This document shows, one piece after another, positions 1 to 4,481 of a stretch of DNA of 5,441 nucleotides. The notes under the pieces were generated by a model that saw only the letters and a list, made by a program, of their open reading frames with translations, ran no database searches and was not told the origin of the DNA. Both the position numbers and the translations under genes were made by a program. Numbering within the stretch: the first letter of the stretch is position 1; every line of letters starts with the position of its first letter. The DNA is taken from assembly GCA_005885165.1 (NCBI GenBank), contig VAXR01000007.1:17453-22893 (forward strand), in the 5' to 3' direction. This DNA is from Actinomycetota bacterium (GTDB taxonomy: Bacteria > Actinomycetota > Thermoleophilia > Solirubrobacterales > Thermoleophilaceae).

Positions 1-338
1 AGCTCGGCGCCCACGAGGCGATCCTCACCCTTCCGACGGGCTGCATCGGGCTGGTGGAGTCGGACGGCGAGCGCCGCCTCTACCGCGTCACGATCGATCC
101 GGCGCTGGTGGACGCGCGCTCGGGGGTCGGCTCCGGCGACGCGTTCCTCGCGGGCTACGTCGCCTGCCGGTACAAGAACCGCCCGCCCGAGGACTGCCTC
201 CGCTTCGCGGTGGCGTGCGGCGCGGAGTCGGTCCAGCACTTCGGCGCCGGCGTGCTCGACTCCGGGGGTGTGGACCGGCTGCTTCCACGGGTGGAGATCG
301 AGGAGCTCCCGGCTCCGGCCGTGAAGGCCGGCCGCTGA
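1..338 (+). CDS. PfkB-family sugar (phosphate) kinase, C-terminal part
   Basis: Only the last 111 residues are present; the reading frame is already open at base 3 and ends with TGA at 336-338. The visible part holds the PfkB C-terminal signature: VDARSGVGSGDAFLAGY, with the anion-hole GSGD at visible residues 43-46. The Asp (bases 138-140) is expected to be the catalytic base that activates the substrate hydroxyl for phosphorylation by ATP. The preceding stretch LTLPTGCIGL matches the strand-turn-strand that comes before the nucleotide site in this family. The GVGSGDAF form is common in 1-phosphofructokinase/tagatose-6-phosphate kinase-like members, but the substrate-binding N-terminal half is missing, so the sugar cannot be named. 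It lies 115 nt upstream of guaB3 on the same strand with no clear terminator between, so co-transcription is possible. The last residues (EELPAPAVKAGR) form an unconserved tail. Family assignment is firm; specificity is not. Confidence 0.9.
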   Translation, partial: LGAHEAILTLPTGCIGLVESDGERRLYRVTIDPALVDARSGVGSGDAFLAGYVACRYKNRPPEDCLRFAVACGAESVQHFGAGVLDSGGVDRLLPRVEIEELPAPAVKAGR

Positions 339-410
339 GGCCGTTTCGCCGCGGTCGGCTTCTCCCGGAAACAGCGGGATCGGGCGCCGGCGGAGGGCGC
401 GAGGGCCGCT

Positions 411-418
411 GCTAAGGT
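411..418 (+). promoter_or_regulatory. Weak candidate extended -10 upstream of guaB3
   Basis: The short intergenic stretch 339-453 contains TGCTAAGGT at about 410-418, which fits an extended -10 (TGn then TAAGGT). No recognisable -35 lies 16-18 nt upstream. A start site near 425 would leave a leader of about 30 nt before the ATG at 454. The region is otherwise GC-rich without a T-tract terminator. This is only a candidate; transcription could also read through from the kinase gene. Confidence 0.2.
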
Positions 419-453
419 CGTCTTCAGTCCGCCTCCGAACCTAGGATGCCGCC

Positions 454-1689
454 ATGGAAGTAGAGATCGGGCGGGGTAAGAAGGGCCGCCGCGCTTACGG
501 ATTCGACGACATCGCGATCGTCCCGTCACGGCGCACGCGCGATCCGGACGACATCGACATCACCTGGACGCTCGGCCCGTATCGCTTCGAGCTCCCCTTC
601 CTCGCCGCGGCCATGGACGGCGTCGTCTCGCCCACCACCGCGGGCATCATGGGCAAGCTGGGCGGCCTTGCCGTCCTCAACCTCGAGGGGATCTTCACCC
701 GCTACGAGGACGCCGAGGACCAGCTCGAGGCGATCGCCGGCTACGAGCCCGACCAGGCGACGGCTGAGATGCAGCGGATCTACCGCGAGCCTGTCAAGGA
801 CGAGCTGATCGCGCAGCGGGTCCGCGAGGTCAAGGAGCAGGGCGTGGTGTGCGCCGCCTCGCTCACGCCCCAGAGGGTCACCAAGTACTACGAGACAGCG
901 CTGGAGGCGGGGCTCGACATCCTCGTCATCCAGGGCACGGTGATCTCCGCAGAGCACGTCTCCACCAGCAGTGAGCCGCTCAACCTCAAGGAGTTCATCC
1001 GCGAGGTGCCCGTTCCGGTCGTCGTCGGCGGCTGCGCTTCCTACTCCACCGGCCTTCACCTGATGCGCACCGGCGCCGTCGGCGTGCTGGTCGGCGTCGG
1101 CCCGGGCGCCGCCTGCACCACGCGCGGCGTGCTCGGGATCGGCGTTCCGCAGGCCACCGCGATCGCCGACGTCCAGGCCGCCCGCTCCCAGCACATGCTC
1201 GAGACGGGTGAGTACGTGAAGGTGATCGCCGACGGCGGGATGCGGAACGGGGGCGACGTCGCCAAGGCGTTCGCCTGCGGCGCCGACGCCGTGATGATCG
1301 GGTCGCCGCTGGCGCGCGCCTACGAGGCTCCCGGGCGCGGCTTCCACTGGGGAATGGCCACGTTCCATCCGTCGCTGCCGCGCGGCGCCCGCGTCAAGAC
1401 CACGCAGAACGGCAGCATCGAGCAGATCCTGCTCGGCCCGGCCCACGAGAACGACGGCACCTTCAACCTGGTCGGCAGCCTCCGTACGTCGATGGCCACA
1501 TGCGGTTACGAGGACATCCCCTCCTTCCACCGGGCCGAGGTGATGGTGGCGCCGGCGCTGCAGAGCGAGGGCAAGCAGCTCCAGCGCGAGCAGGGGATCG
1601 GGATGGGCGCAACGCGCGCAGCGACGGCCGCGACCGAGCCGGTCGCGGCCGACAACGGCGGCGGGCCTGTCGGCACCCCCGTGGCGTGA
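454..1689 (+). CDS. guaB3: GuaB3-family IMP dehydrogenase-related protein (CBS-less; possible GMP reductase)
   Basis: This 411-residue TIM-barrel protein of the IMPDH/GMP reductase superfamily has the typical GuaB3 opening (EIGRGKKGRRAYGFDDIAIVPSRRTR). AAAMDGVVSP at 51-60 corresponds to the substrate-site MD motif. The catalytic-loop motif GPGAACTTR places the nucleophilic Cys at 221. DGGMRNGGD at 260-268 and the following GADAVMIGSPLA form the phosphate-binding region. There are no CBS domains between strand 2 and the Cys loop, unlike GuaB. Where canonical IMPDH has DTAHGHS, this protein has IQGTVISAEH (159-168), as in GuaB3 proteins. Mycobacterial GuaB3 was long annotated as putative IMPDH, while the cyanobacterial relative has been reported to act as GMP reductase, so the reaction here is unsettled. 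The ATG at 454 has AGGA at 443-446, 7 nt upstream. About 30 residues after GIGMG (381-385) form an Ala/Gly/Pro-rich tail not expected for the fold. guaA follows directly. Confidence 0.93.
   Translation: MEVEIGRGKKGRRAYGFDDIAIVPSRRTRDPDDIDITWTLGPYRFELPFLAAAMDGVVSPTTAGIMGKLGGLAVLNLEGIFTRYEDAEDQLEAIAGYEPDQATAEMQRIYREPVKDELIAQRVREVKEQGVVCAASLTPQRVTKYYETALEAGLDILVIQGTVISAEHVSTSSEPLNLKEFIREVPVPVVVGGCASYSTGLHLMRTGAVGVLVGVGPGAACTTRGVLGIGVPQATAIADVQAARSQHMLETGEYVKVIADGGMRNGGDVAKAFACGADAVMIGSPLARAYEAPGRGFHWGMATFHPSLPRGARVKTTQNGSIEQILLGPAHENDGTFNLVGSLRTSMATCGYEDIPSFHRAEVMVAPALQSEGKQLQREQGIGMGATRAATAATEPVAADNGGGPVGTPVA
1625..1651 (+). repeat. 11-bp hairpin inside the 3' end of guaB3
   Basis: Bases 1625-1635 (CGGCCGCGACC) and 1641-1651 (GGTCGCGGCCG) are perfect reverse complements around the 5-nt loop GAGCC. 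In the guaB3 frame this encodes part of the Ala-rich tail (around AATEPVAAD). The stem ends 38 nt before the guaB3 stop and 91 nt before the preferred guaA start, and no T-tract follows, so it is not an intrinsic terminator. It could affect mRNA stability or ribosome passage between guaB3 and guaA; that is inference. Confidence 0.75.
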
Positions 1690-1742
1690 CTCGAACCGTT
1701 CCTGCGGGGAAACCGACTCCAACGACGGCGGACGGTGCGGGT

Positions 1743-3290
1743 GTGCAGACCCGTCTGGATGAGGTGCTCGTACTCGACTTCGGAGGCCAGTACTCCCAGC
1801 TGATCGCGCGGCGGGTGCGCGAGTGCGGCGTATTCAGCGAGCTCCTGCCGCACACCGTGTCCCTGGAGGAGGTCCGGGCGCGCGCGCCACGCGGGCTGAT
1901 CCTCTCGGGCGGCCCGGCGTCGGTCTATTCCGAGGGCGCGCCCCGGCTCCCGCGCGAGCTGCTCGAGCTCGGGATCCCGGTGCTCGGCATCTGCTACGGC
2001 ATGCAGGCGATGGTGCTCGAGCTGGGCGGCCGGGTGGAGGGGGCCGCGATCGGCGAGTTCGGGCGCTCGGCGCTCAAGGTGCGCGAGCACGGCCGCCTGC
2101 TCGCCGGGACGCCCGACGAGCAGAGCTGCTGGATGAGCCACCGCGACACCGTGTTCGAGGCGCCGCCCGGGTTCGTCGCGCTGGCGTCGTCCTCGGAGTC
2201 GCCCGTCGCCGCGCTCGAGGATCCGGCGCGCGGCCTGTACGGGATCCAGTTCCACCCCGAGGTCGTCCATACGCCATACGGGAACGCGATCCTGAAGACG
2301 TTCCTAGAGGACATCTGCGGATGCGACATGGCGTGGTCGCCGGAGTCGGTCGCGGAGCGCCAGATCGCGGAGATTCGCGAGCAGGTGGGCGCCGAGCGGG
2401 TGATCTGCGGGCTGTCCGGCGGCGTCGATTCGTCCGTGGCGGCGCTCCTGACGCACAAGGCCGTGGGCGACCAGCTCACCTGCGTGTTCGTCGACCACGG
2501 GCTGATGCGCAAGAACGAGGGCGACCAGGTGGTGGCCGCATTCCGGGACACCTTCCACGTGCCGCTGGTGGCGGTCGACGCCGAGGACCGCTTCCTGCGG
2601 CGGCTCGCGGGCGCCACGGAGCCCGAGCGCAAGCGCAAGATCATCGGCGAGGAGTTCATCCGCGTGTTCGAGGAGCAGGCGGCTGCGCTCGGCAACCCGC
2701 GCTTCCTGGTGCAGGGCACGCTCTACTCCGACGTGATCGAGTCGGGCGGCGGGCACGGCGCGGCCACGATCAAGTCCCACCACAACGTGGGCGGGCTTCC
2801 AGAGGACCTCGGCTTCGAGCTGGTCGAGCCGCTTCGCATGCTGTTCAAGGACGAGGTCCGCGAGGTCGGGGCCGCGATCGGGCTGCCCGAGCGCCTGGTG
2901 TGGCGCCAGCCGTTCCCGGGGCCGGGCCTTGCGATCCGCGTGGTCGGCGGCGAGGTGACCAAGGAGCGGCTCGAGCTCCTGCGCGACGCGGACTTCGTGC
3001 TCCAGGACGAGATCCGCTCGGCCGGGCTGTACCGCGAGCTGTGGCAGTCGTTCTGCGTGCTGCCGGCCGACCTGCGAACGGTGGGCGTGCAGGGCGACGA
3101 GCGCAGCTACGGCTACGTGGTTGTGATCCGGGCGGTGACCAGCGACGACGCCATGACCGCCGACTGGGCGCGCCTTCCCTACGACCTGATCGAGAGGGTC
3201 GCGTCGCGGATGATCAACGAGATCCCGCAGGTGAACCGGGTGGTGCTGGACGTCACCTCGAAGCCGCCCGGAACCATCGAGTGGGAGTAG
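1743..3290 (+). CDS. guaA: GMP synthase (glutamine-hydrolysing)
   Basis: GuaA makes GMP from XMP, ATP and glutamine, the last step of de novo guanine nucleotide synthesis, in the cytoplasm. From the GTG at 1743 it has 515 residues, close to the usual 510-525. The class I glutamine amidotransferase domain (about 7-190) opens with VLVLDFGGQYSQLIARRVRE and has the nucleophile Cys84 in GICYGMQ, with His171 and Glu173 in QFHPEV. The ATP pyrophosphatase domain carries the PP-loop SGGVDSS at 225-231, then QGTLYSDVIES, IKSHHNVGGLPE and RQPFPGPGLAIR (388-399). The C-terminal dimerisation domain ends in the family hallmark KPPGTIEWE. All key residues are present. An alternative GTG at 1686 overlaps the guaB3 stop (GTGA) and would add 19 residues. 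I prefer 1743 because the extra codons (act, cga, gtt, cct, aaa, cca) are unusually poor in G/C at the third position, and a purine-rich GGCGGA lies 10 nt before 1743. Same-strand spacing suggests an operon with guaB3. Confidence 0.97.
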   Translation: MQTRLDEVLVLDFGGQYSQLIARRVRECGVFSELLPHTVSLEEVRARAPRGLILSGGPASVYSEGAPRLPRELLELGIPVLGICYGMQAMVLELGGRVEGAAIGEFGRSALKVREHGRLLAGTPDEQSCWMSHRDTVFEAPPGFVALASSSESPVAALEDPARGLYGIQFHPEVVHTPYGNAILKTFLEDICGCDMAWSPESVAERQIAEIREQVGAERVICGLSGGVDSSVAALLTHKAVGDQLTCVFVDHGLMRKNEGDQVVAAFRDTFHVPLVAVDAEDRFLRRLAGATEPERKRKIIGEEFIRVFEEQAAALGNPRFLVQGTLYSDVIESGGGHGAATIKSHHNVGGLPEDLGFELVEPLRMLFKDEVREVGAAIGLPERLVWRQPFPGPGLAIRVVGGEVTKERLELLRDADFVLQDEIRSAGLYRELWQSFCVLPADLRTVGVQGDERSYGYVVVIRAVTSDDAMTADWARLPYDLIERVASRMINEIPQVNRVVLDVTSKPPGTIEWE

Positions 3291-3324
3291 CTCGACGGTT
3301 GCGGTCGGACGACTGCCGAGAGCT
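3289..3324 (+). terminator. Weak terminator-like hairpin after guaA
   Basis: AGCTC (3289-3293) pairs with GAGCT (3320-3324), and inside it CGG (3296-3298) pairs with CCG (3316-3318), giving an interrupted stem that begins at the guaA stop codon. It is followed by CACCCTT rather than a run of T, so it is weak as an intrinsic terminator. It may only be an mRNA 3'-end structure. Confidence 0.25.
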
Positions 3325-3333
3325 CACCCTTCA

Positions 3334-3374
3334 GTGGCGCCACCCATTTGGTTCGTTGGTGGATCGTGGCGCCA
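3334..3374. repeat. Direct repeat of palindromic GTGGCGCCA
   Basis: GTGGCGCCA occurs at 3334-3342 and again at 3366-3374, 32 nt apart start to start. Each copy contains the perfect palindrome TGGCGCCA. About three helical turns separate the copies, which would fit a dimeric DNA-binding protein or a recombinase accessory site. GC-rich DNA raises the chance of coincidence. Confidence 0.45.
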
Positions 3375-3394
3375 TGGCACGCGCAATCCACCAA
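3356..3394. repeat. 9-bp inverted repeat TTGGTGGAT / ATCCACCAA
   Basis: TTGGTGGAT (3356-3364) and ATCCACCAA (3386-3394) are perfect reverse complements. Directly inside, CGTG (3365-3368) pairs with CACG (3378-3381), leaving a 4-nt bulge, so the whole could fold as a bulged 13-bp stem. It encloses the second GTGGCGCCA copy. No transposase gene is near and no T-run follows. It could be a factor-independent 3' structure or the ends of a vanished element. Confidence 0.5.
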
Positions 3395-3499
3395 TGAGCG
3401 TGGCCAATCGCGACTCGCTATCGGGGCTCGACTCGCCCTCGCTTCCCGGGTGCCGGCTCGGCGAAAAGCAGCACCGAGCTGATCGTCAGACGGAGCGCC

Positions 3500-3563
3500 G
3501 CGGAGTAGTGCTTTGATCGAGAAGCAGTAGGCGGTCTGCGCCCGGTTCGAATCCCCCCTCCGC
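3500..3563 (+). pseudogene. Degenerate class II (Ser-like) tRNA remnant
   Basis: The stretch has tRNA parts in the correct order. GCGGAG (3500-3505) can pair with CTCCGC (3558-3563) as an acceptor stem. TGCTT (3509-3513) pairs with AAGCA (3522-3526) around an 8-nt loop like an anticodon arm. GGCG (3530-3533) pairs with CGCC (3539-3542) like a class II variable arm. GGTTCGAATCC (3544-3554) is the universal T-loop. The D arm is missing, the T stem keeps only two G-C pairs, the anticodon loop is one nt too long, and the total of 64 nt is too short for a Ser/Leu tRNA. It is therefore unlikely to work as a tRNA. The variable-arm and 3'-end pattern most resembles tRNA-Ser. It could be a decayed gene or an attachment-site remnant left by an integrated element. 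Confidence 0.4.
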
Positions 3564-3633
3564 TAGAAGCAAGCAAGCGGGACGGTATCCGAACCTCGAC
3601 AGGAAGCCGGACCGCGCGTTACGGATCGCGGTG

Positions 3634-3688
3634 GATCAGATCAGCGTGCCGACATTCTCTTGATCCATGCTCGGACGACGATCTGATC
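3634..3688. repeat. Inverted repeat GATCAGATC / GATCTGATC at the LPFTG gene stop
   Basis: GATCAGATC (3634-3642) and GATCTGATC (3680-3688) are perfect reverse complements separated by 37 nt. The right arm overlaps the stop codon of the minus-strand LPFTG gene (TGA at 3689-3687). The long loop shows no good inner stem and there is no T-run in either direction, so this is not a classic terminator. It may be a 3'-end structure or a protein-binding repeat. Confidence 0.45.
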
Positions 3689-3998
3689 ATGCGGGTCGCA
3701 GGTGGCTCAGACGCCTGATCGCGAGGCCCATCGCGAGCAGCACGACACCGGCGGCCACCACGAGACTTAGATCGAGACCCGTGAACGGCAACCCCCCGCT
3801 GCCGTGGGTCACGGCCGGCTTAGCAACGGGATGGTCTTGCGCATCCGAACGCTGCTGCGCACCTCCGAGCTGCTGCTGAACGCTCCCGGCTGGCTGGCTG
3901 TAGCCCTGCTGTGCCGCTGGCTGCGCAATTGCCGACGGGGCGGGAAAGAGCAGAGCGGCGCAGACCAGGGTGACTGCGCTGAGGTACTTGACGGGCAT
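3687..3998 (-). CDS. Small secreted protein with LPFTG cell-wall sorting signal
   Basis: This 103-residue protein has every part of a sortase substrate. It begins with Met-Pro-Val-Lys, followed by a hydrophobic signal segment (about 5-20) and a likely signal peptidase site after SAIA (cleavage near 25/26). A short Gln/Ala/Pro-rich linker covers about 26-66 and contains QQ, QQQ and QQ runs. The sorting motif LPFTG is at 70-74 (bases 3791-3777), followed by a membrane segment about 77-94 (LSLVVAAGVVLLAMGLAI) and a basic tail RRLSHLRPA. A sortase would cut between Thr73 and Gly74, leaving only about 48 mature residues on the wall, too few for an adhesin domain. Cys13 is not in a lipobox. The ATG at 3998-3996 follows a strong AGGAGG (4008-4003). 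No sortase gene is in the window. Function is unknown; it could be a wall-tethered linker peptide or remain membrane-bound. Confidence 0.82.
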   Translation of the reverse strand: MPVKYLSAVTLVCAALLFPAPSAIAQPAAQQGYSQPAGSVQQQLGGAQQRSDAQDHPVAKPAVTHGSGGLPFTGLDLSLVVAAGVVLLAMGLAIRRLSHLRPA

Positions 3999-4002
3999 AA
4001 GG

Positions 4003-4008
4003 CCTCCT
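4003..4008 (-). promoter_or_regulatory. Shine-Dalgarno AGGAGG of the LPFTG gene
   Basis: On the minus strand AGAGGAGGCCTTATG places a perfect AGGAGG 4 nt before the ATG at 3998. It is much stronger than the sites before guaB3 and guaA and fixes the start of this gene. The 10-mer AGAGGAGGCC that contains it recurs at 4450-4441, again just before a minus-strand ATG. Confidence 0.75.
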
Positions 4009-4013
4009 CTTGG

Positions 4014-4081
4014 GCGTCAGTTCCCTGGGCGAAGCCCAGCGGACGCGAATCCCCTGAGGTAGGGACCCACTGAGCCGGTGG
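4014..4081 (-). promoter_or_regulatory. Structured 5' leader of the LPFTG gene (three consecutive hairpins)
   Basis: Read on the minus strand, three hairpins follow each other before the Shine-Dalgarno. CCAC/GTGG pairs at 4081-4078 with 4070-4067. CCCT/AGGG pairs at 4064-4061 with 4055-4052. A nested pair has GCGTC (4046-4042) with GACGC (4018-4014) enclosing CTGGGC (4039-4034) with GCCCAG (4030-4025) around a 3-nt loop. The last structure ends 5 nt before the AGGAGG. The arrangement suggests an RNA leader that tunes translation or stability. I compared it by eye with c-di-GMP-I, c-di-AMP (ydaO), SAM, TPP, glycine, cobalamin and fluoride riboswitch cores and found no match, so no class is assigned. 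Confidence 0.4.
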
Positions 4082-4144
4082 CCAAGCGGTCGGCTAGTCA
4101 GCTTCGGCTCGTCGGCGAACCGGCAACCGTCTGCGGGGCACAAT

Positions 4145-4159
4145 AGGCGGAATCCGCCT
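4145..4159. repeat. 15-bp palindrome AGGCGGAATCCGCCT
   Basis: AGGCGGA and TCCGCCT flank a single central A, giving a perfect interrupted palindrome of 15 bp. It sits about 150 nt upstream of the LPFTG start and 310 nt upstream of the PAS-GGDEF gene. Its size and symmetry fit a dimeric regulator's operator; in RNA it would be a 6-bp stem with a 3-nt loop. Confidence 0.45.
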
Positions 4160-4226
4160 GACCGCGGCGTGGCGTCAGACAGAATGGAACTACACGGCCG
4201 ACTCGGGCCGAAAAGTTACGCATTTG

Positions 4227-4250
4227 CTGGCGATTTCCTGAGGTCGCCAG
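4227..4250. repeat. 7-bp inverted repeat CTGGCGA / TCGCCAG
   Basis: CTGGCGA (4227-4233) and TCGCCAG (4244-4250) are perfect reverse complements around a 10-nt spacer that itself contains CCTGAGG, a smaller palindrome with the same centre region. It lies just upstream of the AT-rich patch, a good place for an operator of the plus-strand promoter. No T-run follows, so a terminator is unlikely. Confidence 0.45.
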
Positions 4251-4272
4251 ATTCTCGGTGCTAGGCCGTGGG

Positions 4273-4290
4273 TATAAACGATCGTAATAT
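4273..4290 (+). promoter_or_regulatory. AT-rich patch with candidate -10 boxes
   Basis: TATAAA (4273-4278) and TAATAT (4285-4290) stand out in an otherwise very GC-rich region and resemble sigma70-type -10 hexamers. No convincing -35 lies 16-18 nt before either. A start just after 4296 would give the 36-codon ORF a leader of about 70 nt, and the PAS-GGDEF gene one of about 180 nt. Confidence 0.3.
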
Positions 4291-4370
4291 CGGGTTTGAC
4301 GGTTGCTTCGATCCCTGACGGACAGCGGTGGGACCCGCCGTTGGACGAAGGCGAAGGAGGCACTGCCTTC

Positions 4371-4481
4371 ATGGCGTACCCCAGCTGGTCCCGGTGCGGT
4401 CTTCGCGCAGCCCGATGCCCTCCGCCGGAAATGTCATCCTGGCCTCCTCTCGCCACGGCCGAGACATTGATCGGTGGCTGA
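4371..4481 (+). CDS. Possible 36-residue leader ORF upstream of the PAS-GGDEF gene
   Basis: The ATG at 4371 is preceded by a perfect AAGGAGG at 4354-4360 with a 10-nt spacer, the best plus-strand Shine-Dalgarno in this intergenic region. The ORF (MAYPSWSRCG to TLIGG) stops with TGA at 4479-4481. It therefore overlaps the GTG at 4474 and ends one nt before the alternative GTG at 4483 of the PAS-GGDEF gene, which would suit translational coupling. The peptide is rich in Pro, Trp, Cys and Arg, has no recognisable domain, signal or membrane segment, and its codon use does not look strongly coding. It could be a translated leader, a chance ORF, or the true N-terminus of the next gene separated by a frameshift. 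Confidence 0.3.
   Translation: MAYPSWSRCGLRAARCPPPEMSSWPPLATAETLIGG

Larger units (their letters stand above)
3291..3686. other. Gene-poor region between guaA and the LPFTG gene
   Basis: No credible gene is seen in these 396 nt. A 60-codon reading frame from 3334 to 3516 has no Shine-Dalgarno, no recognisable domain, and runs through the repeats and the tRNA-like stretch. The region holds a weak terminator-like fold just after guaA, two copies of GTGGCGCCA, a 9-bp inverted repeat, a degenerate tRNA-like 3' part, and a second 9-bp inverted repeat at the LPFTG gene's stop. guaA (plus) and the LPFTG gene (minus) converge here, so terminators for both are expected, but no classic stem plus T-run is visible. 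Confidence 0.6.
3999..4473. other. Divergent intergenic region between the LPFTG gene and the PAS-GGDEF gene
   Basis: About 475 nt lie between two divergent genes. The left third, read on the minus strand, is a run of small hairpins ahead of the LPFTG gene. The centre has perfect palindromes at 4145-4159 and 4227-4250 and an AT-rich patch (about 4264-4300) containing TATAAA and TAATAT. The right third contains a Shine-Dalgarno and ATG for a 36-codon plus-strand ORF, and a minus-strand Shine-Dalgarno for short overlapping ORFs. No domain is recognisable in any frame. Confidence 0.6.

Noticed and set aside
526..1722. Long minus-strand open frame antisense to guaB3 (398 codons)
   Set aside because: It mirrors the guaB3 codons in very GC-rich DNA, has Asp/His/Arg/Gly-rich composition with no domain, and lies opposite a clearly conserved enzyme.
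1500..1742. N-terminal extension of guaA to 1500
   Set aside because: The extension overlaps guaB3, is Arg/Gly-rich, and would make the protein about 80 residues longer than the family; GuaA homology begins at about 1764.
1823..3397. Long plus-strand open frame inside guaA in another frame (524 codons)
   Set aside because: Its product is Arg/Ala/Gly-rich with no fold; guaA in the overlapping frame has every catalytic motif.
3334..3516. 60-codon plus-strand ORF after guaA
   Set aside because: No Shine-Dalgarno, no domain, and it runs through the direct and inverted repeats into the tRNA-like stretch.
3945..3970. Lipoprotein signal at Cys13 of the LPFTG protein
   Set aside because: The Cys lies in the hydrophobic core after Thr-Leu-Val, not in a lipobox, and a signal peptidase I site and C-terminal sorting signal are present.
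3667..4073. Plus-strand open frames opposite the LPFTG gene
   Set aside because: They are shadows of the minus-strand gene, with no Shine-Dalgarno or recognisable features, while the minus-strand protein has a complete signal and sorting architecture.
4074..4110. tRNA D-arm-like stretch GGTGGCCAAGCGGTCGGC
   Set aside because: It resembles a Ser/Tyr tRNA 5' half, but no anticodon arm or T-loop follows and no acceptor pairing can be made; a permuted tRNA with 3500-3563 is not supported.
4001..4160. Known riboswitch (c-di-GMP-I, ydaO, SAM, TPP, cobalamin, fluoride) in the LPFTG leader
   Set aside because: The conserved core sequences of these classes could not be found on either strand by eye; only generic hairpins remain.
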